Origin: Lewinellaceae bacterium
GTDB lineage: Bacteria > Bacteroidota > Bacteroidia > Chitinophagales > Saprospiraceae
Length of the DNA stretch: 64,000 nt
Reading direction: 5' to 3'
Assembly (NCBI GenBank): GCA_020636275.1
Contig: JACJYD010000001.1
Location: 1,681,001-1,745,000, forward strand
Below, piece after piece: positions 10,160 through 18,000 of the stretch. The stretch's first letter is position 1, and each line of letters begins with the position of its first letter. The translations under genes and the position numbers were made by a program. Below the pieces are notes generated by a model, which was not told where the DNA came from, did no database searches, and saw only the letters and a program-made list of their open reading frames with translations.

Positions 10160-11659
10160 ATGAAAAAACTCTTGAAGCTAAGCTCCTTTTCACTCGTACT
10201 CATGGTACTGCTCAGTTCCTGCGGTTCCAAAGAACGCTCCTCCACAACCGGTTGGATGTATAACGACCAAAAGTGGGGTGGGTTTGAAAAAGTTGATTAC
10301 GAAGGCCAGGCAACTGGCCCGAACCTGGTCCTGGTAGAAGGGGGTACCTTTACAATGGGTATCACCGATCAGGACGTGACTTACGACTGGAACGCTGTCC
10401 CGCGCCGTGTTACTGTTTCCTCCTTCTACATGGATGAAACCGAAGTTGCAAACATTGACTATCGTGAATACGTCCAATGGCTCAAGCGCGTTTTCGGGGA
10501 ATCCTACCCCGAAGTATGGCGCAACGCCCTTCCCGACACCCTCGTTTGGCGGGAAGAACTGGCTTTCAACGAGCCCCTCGTCGAAACGTATTACCGCCAC
10601 CCCTCTTTCGATGACTATCCCGTGGTTGGGGTCAACTGGCTGCAAGCCAACGACTACTGCCTCTGGCGTACCGACCGCGTCAATGAGATGATCCTCATCG
10701 AACGCGGAGTGCTCAATCCCAATCCGGAACAAACCGACGCCGAAAACTTCAATACCGAGGCTTACCTCGTCGGCCAGTACCAGGGAGATGTTCGCAAGAA
10801 CCTGAAAGACTATCAAACCGGCGGCGAACGCCAGGTGCGCTTTGAGGATGGTATCCTCCTGCCTTCCTATCGCCTTCCTACGGAAGCCGAATGGGAATAC
10901 GCAGCGCTGGCCCTGGTGGGGAATATGCCCTCCGCACAGGATGAGCGCATCACCGATCGCCGCATCTATCCGTGGAGCGGCAATACGGTCCGCTACCAGA
11001 AGCGCAATAAGTATCAGGGCGAGATCCTCGCCAACTTCAAGCGCGACGGCGGTGACTACATGGGTATGGCCGGCAAACTCAACGACCACGCCAATATTAC
11101 GGCGCCGGTCCGCTCCTTCCTGCCCAACGACTTCGGTCTCTATCACATGGCCGGTAACGTCAGCGAATGGACCGCAGACCTCTACCGCCCCATGACCAGT
11201 CTCGACCTCCGCGATGCGGAAAGCCAGGACCTCAACCCCTACCGTGGTAACAAGTTCCGCACCCTGGAACTCGACCCCGACGGCAACCCGGTTGAAAAAG
11301 ACAGCCTCGGCCGCCTTCGCTATCGCTACGTCGAAGACGACGAAGCCGCTACCCGCGAAAACTACAAACGCGGTCAGGTCTATAACTACCTCGATGGCGA
11401 TAAGGAATCGGAAGTGGTTTACGACTATGGCGTACACACTCTGATCAGTGACAAGGCCCGCGTGATCAAAGGCGGTTCCTGGGCAGATCGCGCTTTCTGG
11501 CTGTCTCCGGGCGCTCGCCGCTTCAAAGAAGAAGACAAGGCAGACCGCACCGTCGGCTTCCGCTGCGCCATGACCCGTACCGGCTCGCCGGGTGGGAATA
11601 ACGACGCCGGTGGAAATAACTTCAACGTGAAAGGTAAAAAGGTCAAAAGACGTTATTAA
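10160..11659 (+). CDS. gldJ: Gliding motility / T9SS lipoprotein GldJ
   Basis: Outer membrane lipoprotein of the FGE/SUMF1 (formylglycine-generating enzyme-like) fold, needed in Flavobacterium for gliding and for stability of the GldK-GldN ring. The lipobox is LLSSC, with the lipidated Cys near residue 21. The fold starts at VLVEGGTFTMG and includes DVTYDWNAVPRRVTV, VVGVNWLQANDYCLWRTDRVNE, RLPTEAEWEYAA, GLYHMAGNVSEWTADLY and IKGGSWADRAFW. The first and fourth motifs are GldJ-specific in wording. A GTG codon (10157) precedes the ATG used here and would add one residue. It has its own promoter and a strong terminator. The order porV-porU / gldJ / murF is conserved in Flavobacterium. Confidence 0.93.
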   Translation: MKKLLKLSSFSLVLMVLLSSCGSKERSSTTGWMYNDQKWGGFEKVDYEGQATGPNLVLVEGGTFTMGITDQDVTYDWNAVPRRVTVSSFYMDETEVANIDYREYVQWLKRVFGESYPEVWRNALPDTLVWREELAFNEPLVETYYRHPSFDDYPVVGVNWLQANDYCLWRTDRVNEMILIERGVLNPNPEQTDAENFNTEAYLVGQYQGDVRKNLKDYQTGGERQVRFEDGILLPSYRLPTEAEWEYAALALVGNMPSAQDERITDRRIYPWSGNTVRYQKRNKYQGEILANFKRDGGDYMGMAGKLNDHANITAPVRSFLPNDFGLYHMAGNVSEWTADLYRPMTSLDLRDAESQDLNPYRGNKFRTLELDPDGNPVEKDSLGRLRYRYVEDDEAATRENYKRGQVYNYLDGDKESEVVYDYGVHTLISDKARVIKGGSWADRAFWLSPGARRFKEEDKADRTVGFRCAMTRTGSPGGNNDAGGNNFNVKGKKVKRRY

Positions 11660-11689
11660 GAATAACCTGCTTTAAACAAGTCAAACCGG

Positions 11690-11728
11690 AAAGTCTCCAT
11701 GTATTCGTACGTGGAGACTTTTCTTTTT
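11690..11728 (+). terminator. Rho-independent terminator of gldJ
   Basis: A 14-bp stem (aaagtctccatgta with tacgtggagacttt, one G-T pair), a TTCG tetraloop and a following T-rich run (tcttttt). Confidence 0.85.
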
Positions 11729-11748
11729 AGCCGCCAAGCTCCTCAACC

Positions 11749-12645
11749 ATGGATGCCATCGAATCCCTCTATTCCCATTTCCTGAAATCCACAGGGGTGA
11801 GCGCCAACATCCGGAAAATTACGCCGGGCTGCCTCTTCTTTGCCTTGAAAAGCGCCTGCTGCGACGACAATATCTATGCCCGGGACGCCCTGGATCGCGG
11901 CGCCGCCCTTGCCGTTGTAGACGACCCCGCCCTGAAGGAAAAGGAAGGGATGTTCTGGGTTGAAGATACGACCCGGGCCCTCTACGACCTCGCCCGCCAT
12001 CACCGCCGGCAGTTTCACATTCCGGTCGTCGGTATTGCCGGCAGCAAGGAAGGCCGCCTGACCACCGAACTACTCGGCGGTCTAATGCCTGCCCACTACA
12101 AGACCCACCTGGCCCTGGGTAACCGCAATTACCCTATCCAGGTAGCGCTTTCGCTGCTCTCCATGCCTCCGGATGTGGAGTTGGTCCTCGTGGAAATGCC
12201 CGGATCTCAGCCGGATAACATCGAAATGCTATGTTCGATCGCCGAGCCCAGCCATGGCCTGGTCACCCGTATTTCCGGCGAAGACCGCCATCCGGCTCAA
12301 TTGTTTCGTTATCTGGAATCGAATAACGGCGTGGCCTTCCTTCAAAAAGACGCCTCCCTCCTGAATGAACTCGCAAAAGGGGTGAAACGCGTTATCCCCT
12401 TTGGGCAGGTCGAGGAACTGACCGGGGTGCTCGGCATTCTGGAGATCCAGTTGCTGTCCGACGCGCCCTATCTGGAAGTGGCCTTTCTGAACTCCCGCCG
12501 CGAAACCGTTCGGGTGCGCAGCAGGATCACCGGGGGAGAGCATTTTCAGGACCTGGCCGCGGTGATCGCGTTGGGAAAATACTTTAAAGTGCCTTCCGCC
12601 TTGATCAAAACCTATTTGGAAGAAAACCAGGTCCCTTCTACCTGA
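11749..12645 (+). CDS. Truncated MurF-like protein lacking catalytic motifs
   Basis: 298 residues aligning with the N-terminal and part of the central domain of MurF, the UDP-MurNAc-tripeptide D-Ala-D-Ala ligase. MurF landmarks remain: VRKITPGCLFFALK-like (here IRKITPGCLFFALKS), YKTHLALGNRNYPIQVALSLLSMP, EMPGSQPDNIEMLCSIAEPSHGLVT. The ATP P-loop, normally GSNGKTTTKE, reads GSKEGRLTTE (residues 98-107). The Mg/carbamyl-Lys region after the IAEP motif is not recognisable, and the whole C-terminal ligase domain (about 150 residues) is absent. The frame is intact with no stops, so it looks like a maintained pseudoenzyme rather than fresh decay. It occupies the position murF has after gldJ in Flavobacterium. 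A functional murF must be elsewhere. It overlaps the convergent gene by 8 bp. Confidence 0.8.
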   Translation: MDAIESLYSHFLKSTGVSANIRKITPGCLFFALKSACCDDNIYARDALDRGAALAVVDDPALKEKEGMFWVEDTTRALYDLARHHRRQFHIPVVGIAGSKEGRLTTELLGGLMPAHYKTHLALGNRNYPIQVALSLLSMPPDVELVLVEMPGSQPDNIEMLCSIAEPSHGLVTRISGEDRHPAQLFRYLESNNGVAFLQKDASLLNELAKGVKRVIPFGQVEELTGVLGILEIQLLSDAPYLEVAFLNSRRETVRVRSRITGGEHFQDLAAVIALGKYFKVPSALIKTYLEENQVPST

Positions 12646-13738
12646 ATCGTTTTAAGGCATTGACCAGCCGGCTCGGCAACTCTCCGTTGGATGCCTGGCT
12701 GTAGTCGGAATAGGAGCAGGGAATGAGCCAGTGCCGTTTCATCTCCTGGGGCGGAGGTTCGGGAACCTGCAACCACCAGCGTCCGCTTTTTGCGCTTTTC
12801 CAAAAAGTGAGGTGGAGGTCCATGGCTTTGAAATCCACGATATATTCCAACAGTCCATCGGTGGAGATGGGAAAGTCCTGCGTCCGGTTGCCGAAGCCAT
12901 CGGCGAAGTACCAGACCAGGTGGGCACAAAGTTGAGCCGTTTGCCGGCGCCGGTCCAGGTCGGGACGGAATCCATAGATGCCAAAGGCCCGCAATTTATC
13001 ACTCATCCCGGCATACCGGGCAATTTGACAGGCTTCTTCCGAAAACAAGCCGCTGGGAGTTGGTTGGCTGACCCCGGGCGCTTCCATTTGCCGCATGGCC
13101 GAAAGCTGGAATCCGATCAGGTCGGCATCCCGCAAGTAGGGCTCGGCCTGGGTGAGGTCGGTGCGCAGGGCCCCGAGCCGGAGCACTTCGAAATAGCGCT
13201 TTTCCAGGGCCCGCAATACGAAAGGGGCGGTGAGATGGCTTTGTAAACCCAGCAGGCTGAAATGGAAGAGGTTGGGATGGGGCTTTTTCAGCAATTCCGA
13301 CAAATAATCATTCCGGGAGCTGCTCCCGGAATCCTCAATCCGCTCATCGATGACAGCGAGCGAAACGGGGCGCTGCAGATTTTGCTGGGCCTGAAATTGG
13401 GCCTGAAGGTACCGGGGATGGGTACTTACTAACAAGGTGCAGACCTTGCTTTCAAACAATTCCTGAAGCAAGGGGATGAGGAAGCCCGGTTCCTCCTTCC
13501 GGGCATTGCCCAGATCGATGAGGGTGATCCCCTCCGGAGGCGGACTCAGGATGTACAATTCTTTGCGGATCAATTCGCTGGCCGGCTCCTGAATGCCGAG
13601 CAATACGAGGCTGTTGGCGGGAATGTCGGTCCCCTCTTTTCCCCATATCCGCACTTTTTTCCCAAAGGATTCCTCCGGCAATTGATCGCGGTAGGTCAGT
13701 AACTCGTTTGATAAAGGTCTGAGCCAGTTTTCCAGCAT
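12638..13738 (-). CDS. Arginase/formimidoylglutamase-fold protein
   Basis: 366 residues from the ATG at 13738. The open frame reaches 13786, but that start would overlap the upstream RNase H gene, and MLENWLRPL resembles a natural N-terminus. It resembles the ureohydrolase-fold proteins of Bacteroidota usually annotated formimidoylglutamase: YLQAQFQAQQNL, SLAVIDERIED, NLFHFSLLGLQSHL, ADLIGFQLSAMRQMEAPG and EEACQIARYAGMSDKLRAFGIYGF. The canonical metal ligands (GGxH, DAHxD, SFDxDxxDP) are not present in standard form: STHP, DERIE and DADLIGF stand in their places. Binding of the Mn pair is therefore doubtful and the catalytic label is weak. It lies 7 bp after rnhA and is probably translationally coupled. 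Confidence 0.7.
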   Translation of the reverse strand: MLENWLRPLSNELLTYRDQLPEESFGKKVRIWGKEGTDIPANSLVLLGIQEPASELIRKELYILSPPPEGITLIDLGNARKEEPGFLIPLLQELFESKVCTLLVSTHPRYLQAQFQAQQNLQRPVSLAVIDERIEDSGSSSRNDYLSELLKKPHPNLFHFSLLGLQSHLTAPFVLRALEKRYFEVLRLGALRTDLTQAEPYLRDADLIGFQLSAMRQMEAPGVSQPTPSGLFSEEACQIARYAGMSDKLRAFGIYGFRPDLDRRRQTAQLCAHLVWYFADGFGNRTQDFPISTDGLLEYIVDFKAMDLHLTFWKSAKSGRWWLQVPEPPPQEMKRHWLIPCSYSDYSQASNGELPSRLVNALKRFR

Positions 13739-13745
13739 GCTACTT

Positions 13746-14375
13746 TTATTTTCTTCCGAAATCCGCAGGTATTTCCCCCCATTCATCGGTTTCCCATTTG
13801 AGCAGGGGGTTGGAAAATTCGTTTTTTGCCAACCAGGCCTCTGCCCGGTCGATTACGGCGTAAAGGGAAGCCGTTTTGGCATTTTTCACCAGGGTCGTTT
13901 TGCATTTCCCGGCCCGCACCCACTTAATGGCGTTCCGGGAATCGGAATAGACCGGGATGGCGCTGTTCTTCTTTTGAAGCATGGCCAGGGCATGCACGAT
14001 GGCCAGGAATTCGCCGATGTTATTGGTCCCCAGGGGGAATGCCTGATGAAAGAGTTGCTCCCCCGTTCGGGGATCCACCCCCCGGTATTCCATTGCCCCT
14101 GGGTTGCCGCTGCAGGCCGCGTCGACGCAAATGCTTTCCCAAATGATGGCCGCCTCCGTAGGGGGCGCTTTCGGCTTTGGGGCGCTCCTGGGCGTGGCTT
14201 TTTGAACCGGCGCCCCGCCGTGAAAGGCTTGCCTGGCCTCCGCTTCCGTCGGAAAAGCCTGGAACCGTGCGCCCGGGTATCCCTTCACCTGGGCCTGGGC
14301 TTTGGGCCAGGAGTCGTAGACCCCGGGTGCAACCCCCTCCCAAACGACGTAGTATTTCTTCTTTCCTTTCGCCAT
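13746..14375 (-). CDS. rnhA: Ribonuclease H (type 1) with viroplasmin-like N-terminal domain
   Basis: Degrades RNA in RNA-DNA hybrids. From ATG 14375 the protein has 209 residues. Residues 6-45 (KYYVVWEGVAPGVYDSWPKA) are the caulimovirus viroplasmin-type hybrid-binding module, followed by a Pro/Ala/Lys linker and then the RNase H domain. The four acidic catalytic residues are visible: D85 in SICVDAACSGNPG, E122 in NNIGEFLAIVHAL, D145 in PVYSDSRNAI and D205 in EIPADFGRK. The longer open frame (to 14423) would cross the divergent tatD start and is unlikely. It is first gene of a two-gene operon with the arginase-fold protein. Confidence 0.92.
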   Translation of the reverse strand: MAKGKKKYYVVWEGVAPGVYDSWPKAQAQVKGYPGARFQAFPTEAEARQAFHGGAPVQKATPRSAPKPKAPPTEAAIIWESICVDAACSGNPGAMEYRGVDPRTGEQLFHQAFPLGTNNIGEFLAIVHALAMLQKKNSAIPVYSDSRNAIKWVRAGKCKTTLVKNAKTASLYAVIDRAEAWLAKNEFSNPLLKWETDEWGEIPADFGRK

Positions 14376-14408
14376 GGCCTCAAAGGTAAACCAAAATTTA
14401 ATTTTCAT

Positions 14409-14416
14409 TACTTTTG
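14409..14416 (+). promoter_or_regulatory. Possible -7 element of tatD, very close to the ATG
   Basis: TACTTTTG fits TAnnTTTG and ends five bases before the tatD ATG. I see no clear -33 TTTG. If it is used, the transcript would be leaderless or nearly so. Confidence 0.35.
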
Positions 14417-14421
14417 CCCTC

Positions 14422-15183
14422 ATGTGGATCGATACCCATACGCATTTATACCTGGAACAATTTGACGATGACCGCGGCGAAGCGGTGCGCCGGGCCCTGG
14501 ATCAGGGCGTTGAGCGGATGTATCTGCCCAATGTGGACAGCCGTACCATCGATGGGATGCTGGACCTGGAAGGGCAATTCCCCGGGCAGGTTATCGCCAT
14601 GATGGGCTTACACCCCTGCTCCGTCAAGGACGATTACAAGGAAGAGCTGAAGCTCGTCGAAACCTGGCTGGGCCGGCGCGATTTCTGTGCTATTGGGGAG
14701 ATCGGTATCGATCTTTACTGGGACAAGACGCATGTCGAAGCACAAAAAGAGGCCTTTCTCACCCAGGTGCGGTGGGCCAAGGAACTTGCTAAACCCATCG
14801 TGATCCACTCCCGTGAATCGATAGATCTGATCCTGGAACTGCTGCAGCCTGAGAAGGAAGAGCGTCTGCGCGGTATTTTTCACTGCTTTACGGGAACCCT
14901 GGAGCAGGCCCGTGCGATTATGGAACTGGGGTTTTACCTGGGCATCGGCGGGGTATTGACCTTCAAAAATGCAGGGTTGGGAAAGGTGTTGGCCGCTGTT
15001 CCGCTCGAATCGCTGGTGTTGGAGACGGACGCCCCCTATCTGGCCCCTGTGCCCTATCGCGGCAAGCGCAATGAAAGCGCGTATGTGGCGTTGGTAGGCG
15101 CGCATCTGGCCGACGTAAAAGGATTACCCGTAGAGGAGGTAGCGAGGGTCACCAGCAAAAATGCGCAAAATATTTTTGGTTGA
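14422..15183 (+). CDS. TatD family hydrolase/DNase
   Basis: 253-residue TIM-barrel metal-dependent hydrolase from ATG 14422; the in-frame ATG at 14374 lies inside the divergent rnhA. All family motifs are present in order: WIDTHTHLYLEQF (HxH metal ligands), MGLHPCSV, AIGEIGIDLYWD (Glu ligand), PIVIHSRES (His), GIFHCFTG (His) and LVLETDAPYLAP (Asp ligand). Relatives are 3'-5' exonucleases linked to DNA repair or D-tyrosyl-tRNA-related quality control. The exact in vivo role is not defined by sequence. It is transcribed divergently from rnhA. Confidence 0.95.
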   Translation: MWIDTHTHLYLEQFDDDRGEAVRRALDQGVERMYLPNVDSRTIDGMLDLEGQFPGQVIAMMGLHPCSVKDDYKEELKLVETWLGRRDFCAIGEIGIDLYWDKTHVEAQKEAFLTQVRWAKELAKPIVIHSRESIDLILELLQPEKEERLRGIFHCFTGTLEQARAIMELGFYLGIGGVLTFKNAGLGKVLAAVPLESLVLETDAPYLAPVPYRGKRNESAYVALVGAHLADVKGLPVEEVARVTSKNAQNIFG

Positions 15184-15343
15184 CCAACCAAAAGAATGGA
15201 ACTTGCATCTATAAAAACAGAAATTCTTCGCTTACCAACCATGAAAATGCCCGGAAGTTCTCTGCAAAAACAGGCTTGTACTGTTCGGAGAACAAAAAAT
15301 TTTGAATTATGGCATCTTTTTACAATTTTTGTGCCCTTCAAAA

Positions 15344-15373
15344 TTGTTAAAAGGAGCTTAATTCCTAAATTTG
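15344..15373 (+). promoter_or_regulatory. Promoter of tRNA-Ser
   Basis: TTG at 15344-15346, 19 nt spacer, TAAATTTG at 15366-15373. This is a textbook Bacteroidota promoter, 37 nt upstream of the tRNA. Confidence 0.65.
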
Positions 15374-15410
15374 CTAGGGCTTAATTTTAGCCTTGTCAAC
15401 AAAATGAATA

Positions 15411-15498
15411 GGAGAGGTGGCCGAGTGGTCGAAGGCGCACGCCTGGAAAGTGTGTATACTCCAAAAGGGTATCGCGGGTTCGAATCCCGCCCTCTCCG
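15411..15498 (+). tRNA. tRNA-Ser(GGA)
   Basis: The class II cloverleaf is fully readable: acceptor GGAGAGG with CCTCTCC, D-stem GCC/GGC, anticodon stem CACGC/GTGTG with loop CTGGAAA (anticodon GGA), a long variable arm tatactcc..gggtatc, T-stem GCGGG/CCCGC with TTCGAAT, and discriminator G. CCA is not encoded. The open reading frame that runs from inside this tRNA into exbB is not a real gene start. Confidence 0.97.
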
Positions 15499-15572
15499 CA
15501 CTATTTTGTCAAAAAAGCATTTTCTTTAAAGTAAATCTTCCTTCATTCAACAATCGTAAAACCTCACTGACT

Positions 15573-16406
15573 ATGCGTAAATTATTAGCACTGCTGCTTG
15601 TCCTGGGTTTTGCTTCCCTTTCCACTCCGATGGCTTTTGCCCAGGAGGAACAGCCGGAAGCCGCACAGGTTGAGGAGACTACCCCAGATACATCCGCTCA
15701 GGCCGTTGAAGAGCCTGCTGCTCCGGTAGAAGAGACCGCCCCGGCCCCAGCTGAGGAAGAAAAAGAAGGCCCCACGGGCTTCCAGGTCCTCAAAGAGAAG
15801 TTTATCGAAGGGGACTGGCAATTCATGAGCACGGTATTGATCTGTCTGATCCTTGGTCTGGCATTCTGTATCGAGCGCATTATTACTCTCAACATCGCCA
15901 CGACCAATACGGACAAACTGTTGTCGCGTATTGATGAGAACCTCAAGAAAGGGGACGTGGACGGCGCCATGGAGGTTTGCAAATCCACCCAGGGCCCGAC
16001 GGCCAGTATCCTCTACGAGGGGCTGAAAAATGCACCTCAGGGTCCGGAAGCCGTAGAAAAGGCTATCGTATCGTATGGCAGCGTACAAATGGGCTTGCTC
16101 GAAAAGGGCCTCGTTTGGATCTCGCTGTTCATCGCTATCGCCCCGATGCTCGGGTTCCTCGGTACGGTTATTGGTATGATCCAGGCCTTCGACCGGATTG
16201 AAGCGGTCGGTGACCTTTCGCCTTCGGTTGTGGCCGGTGGTATCAAGGTGGCCCTGTTGACCACGGTGTTCGGTCTGATCGTCGCCATTATCCTGCAGAT
16301 CTTCTACAACTACATCGTTTCCAAGATCGACGGCATTGTCAATAAGATGGAAGATGCTTCTATCGGGCTGGTAGACGTCATGGTGGCAAACAATGTATTC
16401 AAGTAA
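15573..16406 (+). CDS. exbB: ExbB/TolQ/MotA-family proton channel protein
   Basis: 277 residues from ATG 15573. A cleavable-looking hydrophobic N-terminus ends at AFAQEE, followed by a 45-residue Glu/Ala/Pro-rich linker not found in E. coli ExbB. Three membrane spans and the ExbB core follow: FMSTVLICLILGLAFCIERII, GLVWISLFIAIAPMLGFLGTVIGMIQAF and GGIKVALLTTVFGLIVAIILQIFYNYI. With ExbD it forms the proton-motive-force engine that energises TonB-like outer membrane transport. It is the first gene of a four-gene block (exbB, X, exbD, exbD) with 8-41 bp gaps. The 74 bp between the tRNA and this ATG may hold a processing site rather than a separate promoter. Confidence 0.93.
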   Translation: MRKLLALLLVLGFASLSTPMAFAQEEQPEAAQVEETTPDTSAQAVEEPAAPVEETAPAPAEEEKEGPTGFQVLKEKFIEGDWQFMSTVLICLILGLAFCIERIITLNIATTNTDKLLSRIDENLKKGDVDGAMEVCKSTQGPTASILYEGLKNAPQGPEAVEKAIVSYGSVQMGLLEKGLVWISLFIAIAPMLGFLGTVIGMIQAFDRIEAVGDLSPSVVAGGIKVALLTTVFGLIVAIILQIFYNYIVSKIDGIVNKMEDASIGLVDVMVANNVFK

Positions 16407-16424
16407 TCAATAAAGAAGATTCTC

Positions 16425-16862
16425 ATGATATATAAGTTTCTGGCAAAATATGGGCAGCTCCTCGGCTTCGCGCTGGGCGCAGTACCTATCCTGTTTTTCG
16501 TCCTGATCCTGTTGATCGGGGGCGAAGACGCAGCTATCAACTTTGAACTTTACTCGGGAATCTTCCTGTTTATCGTTGGGGTTATCGTATTGGTCGGATG
16601 GTCCTTGTACCAGATCATTGCTGATCCGAAGGGTTCCGCCAAGGGACTCATGGGGATCGGTGCATTGCTCGTCGTATTCCTGGTCATCTACTTTACAGCA
16701 ACTCCCGAAACAGCAGGTTCTCTTGGAAAAACACGCATAGAATTCAACATTTCCGATGCGCAGTCCAAACTCATCACCGGTGGTATCGGCCTGGCTATCC
16801 TGCTGGCCATCGGCGCTGCGTTGTCGTTCTTCTATTCGGAGGTGCGGAATTTCTTTAAATAA
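16425..16862 (+). CDS. Four-span membrane protein of the ExbBD operon
   Basis: 145 residues, not assigned to a named family. It has four hydrophobic spans (about 10-32, 44-62, 74-91 and 115-138), a short soluble loop after span 3 (TPETAGSLGKTRIEFNISDAQ) and a C-terminal FYSEVRNFFK. It is sandwiched between exbB (18 bp upstream) and exbD (8 bp downstream), so it very likely works with that complex in the inner membrane as an accessory or regulatory subunit. Its function is not known to me. Confidence 0.85.
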   Translation: MIYKFLAKYGQLLGFALGAVPILFFVLILLIGGEDAAINFELYSGIFLFIVGVIVLVGWSLYQIIADPKGSAKGLMGIGALLVVFLVIYFTATPETAGSLGKTRIEFNISDAQSKLITGGIGLAILLAIGAALSFFYSEVRNFFK

Positions 16863-16870
16863 TTTGACCT

Positions 16871-17425
16871 ATGGCAAGAGTTCGCTCAAAAGACAGGTTA
16901 AAGAACGAGATCAACGCCAGCTCGATGGCCGATATCGCGTTCCTCTTGCTGATCTTCTTTCTGGTGACCACCACGATCGCAGAAGACAAAGGTATTCTCG
17001 TCAAACTTCCACCGTGGTCGGATCAGGATCCGGACCCCCAGAAGTTCAAGACGCGGAACGTCTACTCCGTGTTGGTCAATGCGCAAAACCAGCTCCTGGT
17101 ACGTGGGCAAGAGATGAAAGTCAGCGAATTGCGGGAGAAGACCAAAGAGTTTATCGCCAACCCCCTGAAACGGGAAGATCTGGCGGAAAACCCCAGACGG
17201 GCCATCATTTCCCTGAAAAACGACAGGGGAACCAATTACAGGACCTACCTGGAAGTCTACAACGAATTGCAGGCCGCATACAACGAACTGTGGAACGAAG
17301 AAGCGCAAAAACGCTACAACGTTCCGTATGACCAGGTCTCCAATTCGGGTAAGCGGGCCATCCGGAATGATTTTCCGCTGGTGATCTCGGAAGCTGAACC
17401 TACGAGTTACGGTGAAGAAAATTGA
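16871..17425 (+). CDS. exbD: ExbD/TolR-family biopolymer transport protein (first copy)
   Basis: 184 residues: a basic cytoplasmic N-terminus (MARVRSKDRLKNEINASSMADIAFLLLIFFLVTTTI) holding the single membrane helix and the proton-relay Asp in ASMADIAFLLLIFF, then a periplasmic domain. The periplasmic part is longer than in E. coli ExbD (141 aa) and contains inserted segments before ISLKNDRGTNYRTYLEVYNEL. It partners the ExbB encoded upstream. Two divergent exbD genes in tandem are common in Bacteroidota TonB energising operons. Confidence 0.92.
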   Translation: MARVRSKDRLKNEINASSMADIAFLLLIFFLVTTTIAEDKGILVKLPPWSDQDPDPQKFKTRNVYSVLVNAQNQLLVRGQEMKVSELREKTKEFIANPLKREDLAENPRRAIISLKNDRGTNYRTYLEVYNELQAAYNELWNEEAQKRYNVPYDQVSNSGKRAIRNDFPLVISEAEPTSYGEEN

Positions 17426-17466
17426 TTGATCCTTTGTGTTATTCCTTCACCTCAAAACGCTAAGCA

Positions 17467-17937
17467 ATGGCAAAATTTGATCGCAAACGGGGTAAAGACG
17501 CACCTGCCATCTCCACGGCATCCCTGCCGGATATTATCTTCATGTTGCTCTTCTTCTTCATGGTGGTAACCGTCTTGAGAGATGCTGAATTGAAGGTGAG
17601 GGTTCTTACGCCTTATGCTACCGAGTTGACCAAACTGGAAAAGAAATCCCTGGTCAATTACTTGTACATCGGACGACCGGTCGAGAAATACCGGGAACTC
17701 TATGGTACCAAACCCCGCCTTCAACTGGGCGATAAGTTTGCTACCGTCGCCGAGATCCCCCTGTTCCTCGAAAAACACAAGGTAACTGTGCCCGAATCCC
17801 AACAGCCGGGTATCACCTCTTCCCTCCGGGTTGACGGCGATGTTACCATGGGGATCGTTCAGGATATAAAAACACAGCTCCGCAAATCCGGACAGCTGAA
17901 AGTGAACTATTCTGCCCGGGTTCGTCCGCCGCAGTGA
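17467..17937 (+). CDS. exbD: ExbD/TolR-family biopolymer transport protein (second copy)
   Basis: 156 residues. Basic N-terminus, then TASLPDIIFMLLFFFMVVTV with the conserved relay Asp, and a periplasmic domain ending VKVNYSARVRPPQ-like (LKVNYSARVRPPQ). It is clearly different from the preceding copy, so this is an old duplication and the two probably form a hetero-oligomer around ExbB. It is last gene of the operon, followed by a strong bidirectional terminator. Confidence 0.92.
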   Translation: MAKFDRKRGKDAPAISTASLPDIIFMLLFFFMVVTVLRDAELKVRVLTPYATELTKLEKKSLVNYLYIGRPVEKYRELYGTKPRLQLGDKFATVAEIPLFLEKHKVTVPESQQPGITSSLRVDGDVTMGIVQDIKTQLRKSGQLKVNYSARVRPPQ

Positions 17938-17960
17938 TAATTCTTTCGCATTGGTATACA

Positions 17961-17999
17961 AAAAGGGGATTGCCGCTTGCCGACAATCCCCTTTTCTAT
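17961..17999. terminator. Bidirectional terminator between exbD and the DUF4293 gene
   Basis: The stem aaaaggggattg / caatcccctttt has an 11-nt loop and is flanked by A-rich and T-rich runs. It serves the two convergent genes. Confidence 0.85.
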
Positions 18000-18000
18000 T

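Noticed and set aside
10190..11437. 415-codon minus-strand frame opposite gldJ
   Set aside because: The gldJ frame has a lipobox, a promoter, a terminator and full family motifs. The opposite frame has none.
13739..13786. Longer N-terminus for the arginase-fold protein
   Set aside because: It would overlap the end of rnhA by 41 bp and begins with low-complexity sequence. The ATG at 13738 gives a tidy 7-bp gap.
15417..15572. N-terminal extension of ExbB beginning within the tRNA
   Set aside because: The first 52 codons come from tRNA-Ser and the spacer. The ATG at 15573 begins a good signal sequence.
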